From: Legionella hackeliae
Lineage (GTDB): Bacteria; Pseudomonadota; Gammaproteobacteria; Legionellales; Legionellaceae
DNA length: 64,000 nucleotides
Direction: 5' to 3'
NCBI RefSeq assembly: GCF_000953655.1
Contig: NZ_LN681225.1
Coordinates: 3,175,501-3,239,500 of the forward strand
How positions within the stretch are numbered: the stretch's first letter is position 1; every line of letters starts with the position of its first letter. Below the pieces are notes generated by a model. That model worked only from the letters and a program-made list of their open reading frames with translations. It was not told the origin of the DNA and did not search any database. Positions 34,421 to 44,271 of this stretch are shown in pieces. Both the position numbers and the translations under genes were made by a program.

Positions 34421-34677
34421 AAGGTCTGAATCAAGTGTATTATTTTTCGTATAAATGTAATGCATGAACTTATTAGAATACGAATTTAATTCGAACATCC
34501 TCCCATGTGTGCACATAAGCGACAGAGTTTGCACCTAGGGGGGACGACAATTCACGGTAGTAACCAGCAAGCTTTTAAAAAACCTCATAAAACTTTTATT
34601 AATTGAGACCTGGGTATATCCTTAAACCGTGATTAGAACAACTAGTAAGGATAATTGTTAATAATGGGCTGGATTGC

Positions 34678-36429
34678 ATGACTTCTCGTTCTAAAGTTCT
34701 TTCCTCTGAATCGCCGTCTAAGGATTTTGCTAATAGCAAAATATTGGCGTTGGCAGCCTTTGGTGGATTATTTATTGGGGCGGCCGTTGCCGGTATTCGT
34801 TTGAGTGTCGGTTTCATCCAAACGATATTATTTGGTACCAATGTTGATTTGTATAGTCCAGCTACCGTTCCGTCTTGGCGTATTATGTTAGTAACTCTTA
34901 TAGGCGGCGTATTTCTGGGATGGCTATTATTGACTGCAGGCCGTTTCAAGCGTTTAGCAATCGTTGACCCTGTTGAAGCCAATGCTCTGGAAGGCGGTAA
35001 AATGTCATTAGGTGATAGCTTGATACTGGTCGGCCTATCTGTTGTTTCTATCACCATTGGAGGTTCAGTGGGCTTTGAAGCGGCCATGACCCAGCTTGGT
35101 GCTGGTTGTTTGAGCTTTATTGGCCAACGATTAAAACTCGAGCGACGTGATTTAAGAATTCTTGTTTCCTGCGGCACGGGAGCTGGGATTGCTGCAATTT
35201 TTGGAGCGCCTCTTGCTGGAACTTTTTATGCGTTAGAGTTGGTCGTAGGTGGTTATGCGATGCGTGCTTTATTACCGACTTTACTGGCCAGCGCGATGAG
35301 TAGTCATATTATTTATATTCTCATCGGCTACCAACCTATTTTTCTAGCCAGCGATATAGGTCCTCCCGCACTATGGCATTTTCCCCTAGCCATTATCACT
35401 GGGATCGCAGCAGCACTTATTGGTATTGCGGTCATGCGCGGAACAACCAGTTTTGAAAAATTTCTCTCTTCTGTTCATGCGCCTACCATTGTAAAACCGG
35501 TTGTCGGCGGATTACTTCTTGGTTTAATTTCGCTGCGTGTGCCTGAAGTGATGGGGCCAGGACATCATAGCATTAACGAAATTCTTTCGGGCAGTAATAT
35601 ATTAGGGGGAATGCTGGTTCTTTTACTGGCAAAAATTGCCGCGTCAGTAGCCTGTGTGGGCTCTGGATTTCGTGGAGGATTGTTCTCAGCATCCTTGTTT
35701 CTTGGAGCCACGTTAGGATATTTAGTTCATGGACTGTTATTAGTTCCTATTTTTGGTCCGACAATTCCTCTGGACTTGGCAGTTGTTGCTGGTATGGCCG
35801 GTGTAGCCACATCGATTATTGGAACCCCCATTGCTATTGTTTTATTGATGGTTGAAACTGCTGGGTTGCAAACGGGTGTAGTGACTACGGCAATCACTGT
35901 CATTATTGCCAGTCATTTAACCCGCTACTGGTTTGGTTATTCGTTCTCAACCTGGCGTTTTCATATTCGCGGCAATGATCTTTTAGGTCCTCGAGATATT
36001 GGCCGTTTGAGAGAATTAACGTTTGGTGATTTACAACTTAACAATCCACCGCGCGTATCTCTGGAAACCTCTATCGACTCCGCCCTAGCAATAACAACCG
36101 CAACTGATTTGAATGTTATTGCACTCGAAGAAAGAGGAAGACGTTTTGCGGGCTTAATAAGCTGCAATGAACTACTGGAAACATTTCATTCCACACCGGT
36201 TTTACCCCTGTGTAACTTGGCCAGGAAACCTAAGTTCTGTGTGCGTAAAAATGAACCGTTGATTAATTATGTTGAAAAACTTGGAGAAAACTCCGCGGGG
36301 GAAATTGCCGTGCTTGATGAAAACGAGCAGCTAATAGGTTTAGCCTCAGAAGCTGCCGTGTTACATCGCTACCTCATGGAAATTCTTGCTGCAGATAGAG
36401 ATGATGCTATTCAGATAATTAATAAATAG
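34678..36429 (+). CDS. ClC-family anion channel/transporter with C-terminal CBS-like region
   Basis: A 583-residue protein: a ClC membrane domain (residues ~15-430) then a pair of CBS-like segments (~450-575). FGAPLAGTFYALELV and GSGFRGGLFSASLFLGATLGY match the ClC core. Two hallmark sites deviate: the GREGP segment reads GGSVGFEAA, with Val where the gating glutamate should be, and GSGIP is not recognisable. Exchangers need that Glu for proton coupling, so this may be a passive channel or carry another ion. No strong ribosome site precedes ATG 34678. Confidence 0.85.
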   Translation: MTSRSKVLSSESPSKDFANSKILALAAFGGLFIGAAVAGIRLSVGFIQTILFGTNVDLYSPATVPSWRIMLVTLIGGVFLGWLLLTAGRFKRLAIVDPVEANALEGGKMSLGDSLILVGLSVVSITIGGSVGFEAAMTQLGAGCLSFIGQRLKLERRDLRILVSCGTGAGIAAIFGAPLAGTFYALELVVGGYAMRALLPTLLASAMSSHIIYILIGYQPIFLASDIGPPALWHFPLAIITGIAAALIGIAVMRGTTSFEKFLSSVHAPTIVKPVVGGLLLGLISLRVPEVMGPGHHSINEILSGSNILGGMLVLLLAKIAASVACVGSGFRGGLFSASLFLGATLGYLVHGLLLVPIFGPTIPLDLAVVAGMAGVATSIIGTPIAIVLLMVETAGLQTGVVTTAITVIIASHLTRYWFGYSFSTWRFHIRGNDLLGPRDIGRLRELTFGDLQLNNPPRVSLETSIDSALAITTATDLNVIALEERGRRFAGLISCNELLETFHSTPVLPLCNLARKPKFCVRKNEPLINYVEKLGENSAGEIAVLDENEQLIGLASEAAVLHRYLMEILAADRDDAIQIINK

Positions 36430-36454
36430 CATCCAGATTTACCTCGTCGTGGAA

Positions 36455-37213
36455 TTAGTAATCAAGCCCCTTTGATGCCCATAATGCATCTCGAATAGTA
36501 GAACTCTTGGAATGTAGATTGAAAAAGAGCATACCTTGAATTGTATCAGCAACTTCCTGGTAGGCCTGCTTTACTTCTGCTGCATTATCCATATTATCTA
36601 ATTGATCGTTTTCTTTGCACTTGATTAAATATTTGTGGTATTGACAGTCATCAAGGTTTAAGCCATCCAGGAAAGAATAGAGCTCCTTTGCGGTCATATT
36701 TCCCTCCATGTAGGTATTAAATTGAATCAAAAATTCAACATTTTCCGAAAAACTCCCTAATTGAGCGACCTTATTTAAAACTTTAATATTCTCCCCATCT
36801 AAATCTTTAAAATATCCTCCCTCTGTTTTACATGTGCTTGGACAACTTTTTTTGACAGCCACAAGAAATGTATTAATTTCAGCACTATCCTTGGAGCCTT
36901 CATTCATTTGGCTGGCGAAAAGAGTATTGCTTCTTCGTGATCTTGGTTCGCTTTGGGTTAAATTACTTGGCTTTGTTATTATTGTTGTCGTTGTTCTCTT
37001 GCGCAACCCAGAAAAAAAGCCTTCTTTTTTCTTTTCTTGTTCTGCTTTAACTTGCTTTTGAGCATCAGCTCTTTGAAGTTGAAGATCAGGTGTACTCATT
37101 GAGCGTCTCGCTATTTTGGGACGAGTCTCCCCAGGGTTAGTGGTTGCGACTTCCGTAGTAATTACTTCATTCGTTTTCGTCTTTTCTTTCTTCAACCATT
37201 TTAATCGAAACAT
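36455..37213 (-). CDS. Hypothetical protein with an RGS-like C-terminal domain, effector candidate
   Basis: A 252-residue protein. Residues 1-105 are basic, Thr/Ser/Lys-rich and probably disordered. Residues ~135-250 recall RGS domains: SENVEFLIQFNTYMEG aligns to the EENIDFWISCEEYK-type helix, and AAEVKQAYQEVADTIQG...STIRDAL to the helix before the RGS C-terminus. RGS proteins speed GTP hydrolysis by host G-alpha subunits. The resemblance is judged by eye and weak. It is convergent with the ClC gene. There is no signal peptide. Confidence 0.6.
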   Translation of the reverse strand: MFRLKWLKKEKTKTNEVITTEVATTNPGETRPKIARRSMSTPDLQLQRADAQKQVKAEQEKKKEGFFSGLRKRTTTTIITKPSNLTQSEPRSRRSNTLFASQMNEGSKDSAEINTFLVAVKKSCPSTCKTEGGYFKDLDGENIKVLNKVAQLGSFSENVEFLIQFNTYMEGNMTAKELYSFLDGLNLDDCQYHKYLIKCKENDQLDNMDNAAEVKQAYQEVADTIQGMLFFNLHSKSSTIRDALWASKGLDY

Positions 37214-37365
37214 AGTTCACCTACATGATTACTTATCAATTCAGGGGCGTAAGTATAACACAATCCCCCCAAAGATTAGATTTTTTACAATTTGATTTTA
37301 ATATACTCTTTGTAAGGAATTTGCTCTTTTTGATGAGACACTCCCAATTACCAGAAGCACCTATT

Positions 37366-37394
37366 GGATTGCTTCGCGTTGCTCGCAAAGTCGC
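37366..37394. repeat. Degenerate copy of a common palindromic intergenic repeat
   Basis: GGATTGCTTCGCGTTGCTCG followed by CAAAGTCGC closely matches the CGTCATTGCGAGCAACGCGA...GCAATCC type repeat found between genes of many gammaproteobacteria. It lies in the 321-bp non-coding stretch 37214-37534, where I see no gene. Confidence 0.4.
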
Positions 37395-37534
37395 TTCAAT
37401 CCTAACATCTTTGTGAACACCCATCACTGGATTCATACTGAATGCAATTTATTTTTTGACTACCAATTGCAAAGCACTCATAATCTGTGTATAAAGGAAT
37501 TTGTTTGTAATATAAATAGGCACACTAGCTAGAA

Positions 37535-37654
37535 ATGAAACTTTCCTCTGCTTTTTTATTATCATTTCAACTTAAAGAAAAACCTGAAAGTTTGTTTCTT
37601 ACCTTGATTTCATCTGTCGTTAGCGTAATCAATGTGGCCCCCGCGGCCATCTAA
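37535..37654 (+). CDS. Short ORF upstream of brnQ, possible leader peptide
   Basis: A 39-residue ORF beginning MKLSSAFLLSFQL and ending ISSVVSVINVAPAAI, 51 nt before the brnQ start. Val/Ile/Leu make up about a third of it and cluster near the end, as in attenuation leaders. A TGGCC/GGCCA stem overlaps its 3' end. There is no good ribosome site, and no terminator with a U-run follows, so it is only a candidate. Confidence 0.3.
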   Translation: MKLSSAFLLSFQLKEKPESLFLTLISSVVSVINVAPAAI

Positions 37655-37705
37655 TTTCCCCCAATCACACTTAACATCATCGCTAACAAATTTAGGAACT
37701 TGATT

Positions 37706-38848
37706 ATGCAACAATATAAATCCATTTTTATTTATGGTTTTGCAATTTTCGCCATGTTTTTTGGTTCAGGGAACTTAGTTTTCCCCTTGCAAATTGGCGA
37801 GGCTGCTGGAAATCATTGGATGGTAGGCTTCATTGGTCTTCTGTTAACGGGCATTTTATTACCCTTGACCGGACTTTTTGTTATTAAATTATATCAAGGT
37901 AATTATCAAGCATTCTTTGGAGAAGCAGGTAAAGTTGCAGCATTTTTACTGCCTCTTTTTATGTTATCGCTGTTGGGATCTTTTGGGGTAGTACCGCGCT
38001 GCATCACAGTTGCTTATGGAAGTTTCAACTATCTTTTACCGCAAATTAAACTCATCCATTTTAGTCTTTTATTTTGTGTGATTACTTTTTTCCTATGTCT
38101 TAATGACAAAGTCATGGTTAAAATCCTGGGCAAATGGATGAGTCCCATTTTGCTCATCACGTTAAGCGTTTTAATCGTAATTGCTATTTTTAAAGCCCCC
38201 TCTGCCACAGAGTCAATCTCTGGCAAGCAAGCCTTTAATTATGGATTTATTACAGGTTATCAAACCATGGATCTTTTCGCGGCATTTTTCTTCTCAGCAC
38301 TTATTTTCACACAAATTCAACAATCTTTACCGAATGCATCAGCTCGCCAAGTACTTCTCTTTGCCATTAAACCCAGCATCCTTGGTGCCTCGTTATTGGC
38401 TCTTATTTATTTAGGATTTGTTTTTTTAGGCTCACATTATTCGCCATTAATTGCCGGAATTAAGCCAGAACTGATGTTACCTAGCATTGCTAAACAAGCG
38501 ATGGGCAATTACGCCACCTTCTTTATGGGAATAGCGATGTTTTTTTCCTGTTTAACTACTGCAGTCGCACTAAATAATCTTTATGCGCGCTATCTTTGCT
38601 CGCTTTTAAAACTTGAAGACAAAAAGTTTTACTTGATCTTATTGTTTACAACTGGTTTATCTTTTATCATTTCTCTGCTGGATTTTAGAGGAATTGCCGC
38701 CTTTTTAGCCCCAATCCTTGAGTTAACCTATCCCGGGATTATTGCATTAACACTAATGGCAATAGTAATAAAAGGGCGTCACGCATTTAAAAAAGCCGTG
38801 TTTTATGCCATGACTTTTTTAATGTGCATTCCTATGGCCATGCATTAA
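37706..38848 (+). CDS. brnQ: BrnQ branched-chain amino acid:cation symporter
   Basis: A 380-residue LIVCS-family inner-membrane carrier with about 12 hydrophobic segments. Family-typical stretches are FAMFFGSGNLVFPLQIG at the start, GVVPRCITVAYGSF, and GYQTMDLFAAFFFSALIF. It imports Leu, Ile and Val with Na+ or H+; Legionella depends on imported amino acids. ATG 37706 follows AGGA by 8 nt. A coiled-coil membrane protein gene follows after 24 nt and may share the transcript. Confidence 0.93.
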   Translation: MQQYKSIFIYGFAIFAMFFGSGNLVFPLQIGEAAGNHWMVGFIGLLLTGILLPLTGLFVIKLYQGNYQAFFGEAGKVAAFLLPLFMLSLLGSFGVVPRCITVAYGSFNYLLPQIKLIHFSLLFCVITFFLCLNDKVMVKILGKWMSPILLITLSVLIVIAIFKAPSATESISGKQAFNYGFITGYQTMDLFAAFFFSALIFTQIQQSLPNASARQVLLFAIKPSILGASLLALIYLGFVFLGSHYSPLIAGIKPELMLPSIAKQAMGNYATFFMGIAMFFSCLTTAVALNNLYARYLCSLLKLEDKKFYLILLFTTGLSFIISLLDFRGIAAFLAPILELTYPGIIALTLMAIVIKGRHAFKKAVFYAMTFLMCIPMAMH

Positions 38849-38872
38849 TAATTCGACTAGAGGAGATTTTAG

Positions 38873-39523
38873 ATGGCTTTATTTTTTCGACGTAATTTTT
38901 CCGAGGAACTTGATAGACTGAATCAACGCATGGAAGAGCTAAAAGCAACTCTTGCAAAGGCAGCAGAGACTAGTAAGCAGCAAAGTAATGGCTTAGAGGT
39001 AAAATTTACGCTGGCTCAACGTGATCTTGACAAAGTAGCGACGAACTATCGTAGTGCAATAGTTAATTGCAACAGTGATTATCAGAGAAAGAAATTACTC
39101 AAAGGTTATGAAGAGGTCATTGGTTGTTTGGAACAAATTTCCACAAACTCAATTGATCATACACAAGTTACTGCTCAAATCGCGGAACTTCAGAAATCAA
39201 ATAAGAATATACCAGGATTGGAAGCATTAAGTCGTGTTGGTAACGCTCTGGCTGTAGCATTCTGGCTGGGTGTGTTCACGATTTCTATTGTTGCCATGAC
39301 CCTTTCTATAGCAAGCATACCAGCGGATCCAGTCGGTGGGGTAGCCTTCGCTGCGGTTTCGTTTGGTTTAATGGGATATTCCTATTACGAAATGTTTAAT
39401 AACTTCGATGCTATATTCGAACCAAAACAGGTCTACCAAAATAGGCTACAAATTAATTCTGATGCTATGGAGCTTCTCAAACATGCTGATGAAGCCTACC
39501 AATCCCCTGTAGCTTCATTTTAA
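38873..39523 (+). CDS. Coiled-coil protein with a two-helix membrane hairpin
   Basis: A 216-residue protein. Residues 8-110 are coiled-coil-like (LDRLNQRMEELKATLAKAAE). Residues ~124-170 contain two hydrophobic segments (ALAVAFWLGVFTISIVAMTLSIASI and VAFAAVSFGLMGYSYY) separated by a short PADPVGG loop. No catalytic motif. This layout is common among Legionella-specific proteins, some of them effectors that seat in host membranes. The ribosome site AGAGGAG is strong. I cannot name the family. Confidence 0.75.
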   Translation: MALFFRRNFSEELDRLNQRMEELKATLAKAAETSKQQSNGLEVKFTLAQRDLDKVATNYRSAIVNCNSDYQRKKLLKGYEEVIGCLEQISTNSIDHTQVTAQIAELQKSNKNIPGLEALSRVGNALAVAFWLGVFTISIVAMTLSIASIPADPVGGVAFAAVSFGLMGYSYYEMFNNFDAIFEPKQVYQNRLQINSDAMELLKHADEAYQSPVASF

Positions 39524-39679
39524 TGACATCTCTCCTTCTCCCTCTGGGGGGAAGGAAAATCACTATGCTATAATGGCAAACGCTATGAATCCATGTATAA
39601 TGATAAATTCATGAACACATGTCTTCTTTGTTTGTATCACTGCTTAAGTCATGTAACACTCTTACCGCAATAGGTCATT

Positions 39680-41500
39680 ATGATTGAAAAAATTCGTAAT
39701 ATTGCCATTATCGCACACGTCGATCATGGTAAAACTACTTTAGTTGATAAACTACTTCAACAAACCGGAACTCTGAACGAGCGCGCTCCTAAAGTTGAGC
39801 GAATCATGGATTCCAATGCGTTAGAAAAAGAACGTGGCATTACGATTCTTGCTAAAAATACCTGCGTCCATTGGAACGGTTATCAAATTAATATTGTTGA
39901 TACCCCAGGGCATGCCGACTTCGGAGGCGAAGTTGAGCGAATTCTCTCGATGGTAGATAGCGTTCTTCTGCTTGTTGATGCAGTGGATGGTCCGATGCCG
40001 CAAACACGATTTGTTACTCAAAAAGCATTCGCTCGCGGCTTAAATCCCATTGTCGTTATTAATAAAATTGACAGACCAGGAGCAAGACCGCACTGGGTTA
40101 TGGATCAAGTATTTGATTTATTCGATAACTTAGGCGCAACGGACGAACAACTTGATTTCCCAGTAGTTTATGCATCCGCCCTCAATGGCTATGCCCAACT
40201 TGCACTTGAAGATGAAGCGAGTGATATGTCAGCGTTACTGCAAACGATTGTTGATCAAGTAGAACCTCCAGCAGTGGATGCCAACGGTCCTTTCCAAATG
40301 CAAATCAGTTCTCTCGATTACTCATCTTATGTAGGAACTATTGGAATTGGCCGAATTACACGTGGTCATATTAAAGCAAAATCTGCGGTGAAAATTATCG
40401 ATAAAGAAGGGCAAGTCCGCAGTGGTCGACTCTTGCAATTATTAGGCTTTAAAGGCTTGGAGCGAGTCGAGGTTGAAGAAGCTCGCGCTGGCGATATTGT
40501 TGCCGTAACAGGGATTGAATTGCTTAATATTTCCGACACGCTATGCGATCCTAACCATGTAGAGGCTCTGACTCCATTAACCGTGGACGAACCAACAATT
40601 AGCATGACCTTCCAAGTCAATGATTCTCCTTTTGCAGGTCAGGAAGGTAAATTTGTAACTAGCCGTAAAATTAGAGAGCGCTTGCAAACAGAATTACTTC
40701 ACAACGTTGCATTACGGGTAGAAGATACCGAAGACCCTGATAAATTTAGAGTATCAGGTCGTGGTGAATTGCATTTATCCATTCTCATTGAAAATATGCG
40801 TCGAGAAGGTTATGAATTAGCCATTTGTAAACCCGAAGTAATTTTGCGCGAAGAAAATGGTGAACAGCAAGAACCTTACGAGCGCTTGACGGTTGATGTT
40901 GAAGAAACACATCAAGGGACTATCATGGAAAAGCTCGGTGAGCGTCGTGGTGAATTGCAAAATATGCTCCCCGACGGTAAAGGACGTGTACGACTTGACT
41001 ATATTGTTCCTACTCGCGGCTTAATTGGATTCCACACTGAGTTTCTCTCCAGCACCTCTGGAACCGGGCTCATGTATCATGTTTATGATCATTATGGCCC
41101 TGCTATTCGAGGACGTATTGGTAAACGAAATAATGGGGTTCTAATTGCCAACTGCCAAGGTGCGGCACGTGCATTTGCGTTGTTTAATTTACAAGAACGT
41201 GGTCGCTTGTTTATTGAGCCTCAAGCGGTTTGCTATGAAGGAATGATCGTGGGTATTCATGCTCGCGATAACGATCTGGTTGTTAACGTTACTAAAGAAA
41301 AGCAGCTGACTAATATTCGTGCATCAGGCAGTGATGAAAATATTTTATTAACACCAGCGATAAAACTTTCTTTGGAGCAAGCTCTGGAATTTATCGATGA
41401 CGACGAGCTGGTTGAGGTTACACCACAATCCATTCGTTTGCGCAAAAAAGCATTAAAAGAGAGTGAGCGCAAACGTGCATCACGAGCCAGTGAAGACTAA
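39680..41500 (+). CDS. typA: Translational GTPase TypA/BipA
   Basis: A 606-residue ribosome-associated GTPase. G1 is [10 protein letters not shown], switch II is [12 protein letters not shown] is present and the C-terminal TypA-specific domain contains [17 protein letters not shown]-like and [14 protein letters not shown] stretches. It helps 50S assembly and translation in cold and stress. The gap to nadK holds a 13-bp hairpin. Confidence 0.97.
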   Translation: MIEKIRNIAIIAHVDHGKTTLVDKLLQQTGTLNERAPKVERIMDSNALEKERGITILAKNTCVHWNGYQINIVDTPGHADFGGEVERILSMVDSVLLLVDAVDGPMPQTRFVTQKAFARGLNPIVVINKIDRPGARPHWVMDQVFDLFDNLGATDEQLDFPVVYASALNGYAQLALEDEASDMSALLQTIVDQVEPPAVDANGPFQMQISSLDYSSYVGTIGIGRITRGHIKAKSAVKIIDKEGQVRSGRLLQLLGFKGLERVEVEEARAGDIVAVTGIELLNISDTLCDPNHVEALTPLTVDEPTISMTFQVNDSPFAGQEGKFVTSRKIRERLQTELLHNVALRVEDTEDPDKFRVSGRGELHLSILIENMRREGYELAICKPEVILREENGEQQEPYERLTVDVEETHQGTIMEKLGERRGELQNMLPDGKGRVRLDYIVPTRGLIGFHTEFLSSTSGTGLMYHVYDHYGPAIRGRIGKRNNGVLIANCQGAARAFALFNLQERGRLFIEPQAVCYEGMIVGIHARDNDLVVNVTKEKQLTNIRASGSDENILLTPAIKLSLEQALEFIDDDELVEVTPQSIRLRKKALKESERKRASRASED

Positions 41501-41520
41501 ACAACATATTTAAATCCTAC

Positions 41521-41554
41521 CGATTGTCATTGCCCACAGCTGCAATGACAATCG
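41521..41554. terminator. Hairpin after typA
   Basis: CGATTGTCATTGC and GCAATGACAATCG form a perfect 13-bp stem with an 8-nt loop, 21 nt after the typA stop. The arm TGTCATTGC also fits the common CGTCATTGC repeat family. No U-tract follows. Confidence 0.6.
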
Positions 41555-41676
41555 ATATAAGCGACCCAAGCCCGACTCTTACCCCCTCAACAAGATTACT
41601 TTCATCATTAAGCTTTAGGATATGCGAGAAAATATTGTAAAATAAAATAGTATCATCTACTCCTAATATTGAGATC

Positions 41677-42564
41677 ATGAAACAAAAATTCAAACGCGTT
41701 ATTCTCTATGTGCGCCAACATCGTGCGAATCAGGGGGTTAATGAAAGCCTACATCGCCTGGTTGAATTCTTGCACCATGAGAAAGTCGATACGTATTTAG
41801 ATATCGATACAGCCACACATTTTGATGTGGACTTACCAACACTTGATCGCAATCTTATGGGGAAAAAGCAGGATTTGATTGTTGTAGTCGGTGGAGACGG
41901 TAGTCTGTTGTCTGCTGCCCGTATGGCGATTAAAGTGAATGTTCCGGTTATAGGTATCAATAGAGGCCGGCTTGGGTTTCTAACGGATATCTCGCCACAA
42001 AACATTGAAAATCAGCTTAGTGCCGTCTTAAACGGTAAGTATGAAGAAGAGCTTCGCTTTTTATTGCATACCTGTATTCACGATGGTGAAACAATCTATT
42101 TTCAGGGCGATGCTTTGAATGATGTTGTTTTGGGTCGTGGTAATGAAACTCATTTGATTGAGTTTGATGTTATTATCAATCAACGCTTTGTGAGTCGTTA
42201 TCGTTCTGACGGGATGATCTTATCGACCCCCACAGGTTCAACTGCCTATGCCTTATCAGCCGGTGGTCCTATTATGCATCCACAATTAAATGCCATCGTA
42301 CTTGTGCCCATGTTCTCTCATAGTTTGAGCTCACGCCCTATTGTCGTCGATGGAGAAGTGAAGATCGAATTAAAAATTAGTGAACGCAATGAAAGTGATT
42401 TGCGCATCAGTTGTGATGGTCACGAGTCTCGTCTGGTTAAGCCGGGACAATTGGTGTCCATTGAAAAAAATGCACAACAACTGCGTCTATTACATCCTCT
42501 TGATTATCATTATTATGATACATTACGTGTTAAATTAGGCTGGGAATCAAAACATCAGGGCTAA
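41677..42564 (+). CDS. nadK: NAD kinase
   Basis: A 295-residue NAD kinase. The diagnostic [14 protein letters not shown] lies near residue 70, followed by [12 protein letters not shown], the [18 protein letters not shown] strand and [16 protein letters not shown]. It makes NADP from NAD and ATP in the cytoplasm. RecN starts 3 nt after its stop, a gene order seen in other gammaproteobacteria. Confidence 0.97.
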   Translation: MKQKFKRVILYVRQHRANQGVNESLHRLVEFLHHEKVDTYLDIDTATHFDVDLPTLDRNLMGKKQDLIVVVGGDGSLLSAARMAIKVNVPVIGINRGRLGFLTDISPQNIENQLSAVLNGKYEEELRFLLHTCIHDGETIYFQGDALNDVVLGRGNETHLIEFDVIINQRFVSRYRSDGMILSTPTGSTAYALSAGGPIMHPQLNAIVLVPMFSHSLSSRPIVVDGEVKIELKISERNESDLRISCDGHESRLVKPGQLVSIEKNAQQLRLLHPLDYHYYDTLRVKLGWESKHQG

Positions 42565-42566
42565 TC

Positions 42567-44234
42567 ATGCTTACAACCTTGCGTATCGAAAATTTCGCCA
42601 TTGTTAAAAAATTGGAACTTGATTTATCTGCCGGTATGACTGCATTTACAGGCGAAACCGGCGCTGGGAAATCCATTATGATTGACGCTCTGATGCTCGC
42701 TTTGGGTGATCGTGCCGATGCATCCGTTGTTCGTGCTGGTGAAGAAAAGTGCGACATTAATGCCAGTTTCCACATCGAACATGACTCCCCTCCCGCCAAA
42801 TGGCTTCGTGAAAATGACCTGGACACAGAGGATGGCAATGTTATTTTAAGACGAGTTTTTTATGCTGAAGGTCGTTCAAAATCTTATATTAATGGCCACC
42901 CCTTTCCCTTGCAGAAAGTGAAAGAGTTAAGTGAGATGCTCGTTCATATTCACGGACAACATCAACATCAAACTCTGTTGCAGCATACAACTCATCGCGA
43001 ACAACTCGACCGTTATGCAGGTCATTTTGCACTGCTTGATGAAGTTCAACAGTTATATAAAAAATGCCAAAAAATTAAACAAGAATTGGATGCACTGAAT
43101 AATCGAAGTAATGATAACGATAAAATCGTTTTGTTGAAATTTCAAATTGAAGAATTAGCGGCACTTAATTTACAAGGGAAAGAAATGCAAAGCCTGCATG
43201 AGGAACATCAATTACTTCATCATGCTTGTGATTATTTACAAAATACGCAACGCATTGTTCATTTATTAAATGCCGATGATGAATCTAATATTTGCCAGGG
43301 TCTTAATCAGATTCTGCAATTATTACAAGAGTTGCCGCAGGAAAACTCTGCGATTAAAAATAGTTGTGAACTTATCAATAGCGCCCTAATTCAATGCGAA
43401 GAAACACTTGACGAAGTTAAACAATTCTCAGAACAGGTGCAATTAGACCCTGAGCGTTTAAAAGATGTTGAAACGCGTATGAGCATGCTTCACCAAATGA
43501 GTCGCAAATACCATGTTGATGTTAACAATTTAGCCGACCATTTAGTTCACCTACAAACACAGTTAGAACAACTAGAGGATGCTGAGAATCGTAGCGCTAC
43601 CCTTGAAAAGGATTATCAAGAGCAATTGAAAGCCTTTGAGCGTGCAGCCCTCAAATTACGCAGCTCGCGTGAAACCGCTGCCAAAAAATTGGCCGCAGAA
43701 ATAACAACAACCATTCAACAATTAGGCATGCCCAAAGGTTACATTAGTATTGAAATTACTCCTCTTGAAAAAATGCAGGCCCATGGTTTAGATAAGGTCG
43801 AATACAATGTATGCACTAATCCCGGGATGGCTCCAGATAGCATGGCGAAAATTGCTTCTGGTGGTGAGCTTTCAAGAATAAGCCTGGCTATTCAAATGAT
43901 TACTGCTCAACGTGGTTCAACGCCTACTTTGCTTTTTGATGAAGTTGATGTAGGTATTGGTGGCGCTACCGCAGCCTTGGTAGGGCAGTTATTGCGTAAG
44001 CTCGGTGAACGCTTACAGGTTTTTTGTGTGACTCATCAACCCCAGGTAGCATCCTGTGCGCATCAACACTATATCGTCGAAAAACATAGCGATAATCAGC
44101 AAACTTATTCGCGTATTGTCGCGTTAGATAATCAAGAAAAGATTAATGAAATAGCACGCATGCTAGGAGGTTTGACCATTACAGAGCAAACGCGCTCTCA
44201 TGCTAAAGAGCTTCTAGCACAAGCGCACGCCTAA
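42567..44234 (+). CDS. recN: DNA repair protein RecN
   Basis: A 555-residue SMC-like ATPase. Walker A is GETGAGKSIM near residue 30, a coiled-coil arm spans ~160-370, and the signature ASGGELSRISLAI with Walker B LLFDEVDVGIGG lies in the C-terminal head. It bridges DNA ends for double-strand break repair. It is translationally coupled to nadK. No LexA-type box is visible because the only promoter is upstream of nadK. Confidence 0.97.
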   Translation: MLTTLRIENFAIVKKLELDLSAGMTAFTGETGAGKSIMIDALMLALGDRADASVVRAGEEKCDINASFHIEHDSPPAKWLRENDLDTEDGNVILRRVFYAEGRSKSYINGHPFPLQKVKELSEMLVHIHGQHQHQTLLQHTTHREQLDRYAGHFALLDEVQQLYKKCQKIKQELDALNNRSNDNDKIVLLKFQIEELAALNLQGKEMQSLHEEHQLLHHACDYLQNTQRIVHLLNADDESNICQGLNQILQLLQELPQENSAIKNSCELINSALIQCEETLDEVKQFSEQVQLDPERLKDVETRMSMLHQMSRKYHVDVNNLADHLVHLQTQLEQLEDAENRSATLEKDYQEQLKAFERAALKLRSSRETAAKKLAAEITTTIQQLGMPKGYISIEITPLEKMQAHGLDKVEYNVCTNPGMAPDSMAKIASGGELSRISLAIQMITAQRGSTPTLLFDEVDVGIGGATAALVGQLLRKLGERLQVFCVTHQPQVASCAHQHYIVEKHSDNQQTYSRIVALDNQEKINEIARMLGGLTITEQTRSHAKELLAQAHA

Positions 44235-44271
44235 TTGTTTAAGGCAGACGCTGGGCAAGCCAATATCTTTG

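Noticed and set aside
37225-37436. Two short ORFs on opposite strands before brnQ
   Set aside because: No ribosome sites, overlapping each other, and covering a common palindromic intergenic repeat.
39528-39558. Terminator after the coiled-coil membrane gene (CCTTCTCCC / GGGGGGAAGG)
   Set aside because: The pairing needs several mismatches and there is no U-run; too weak to list.
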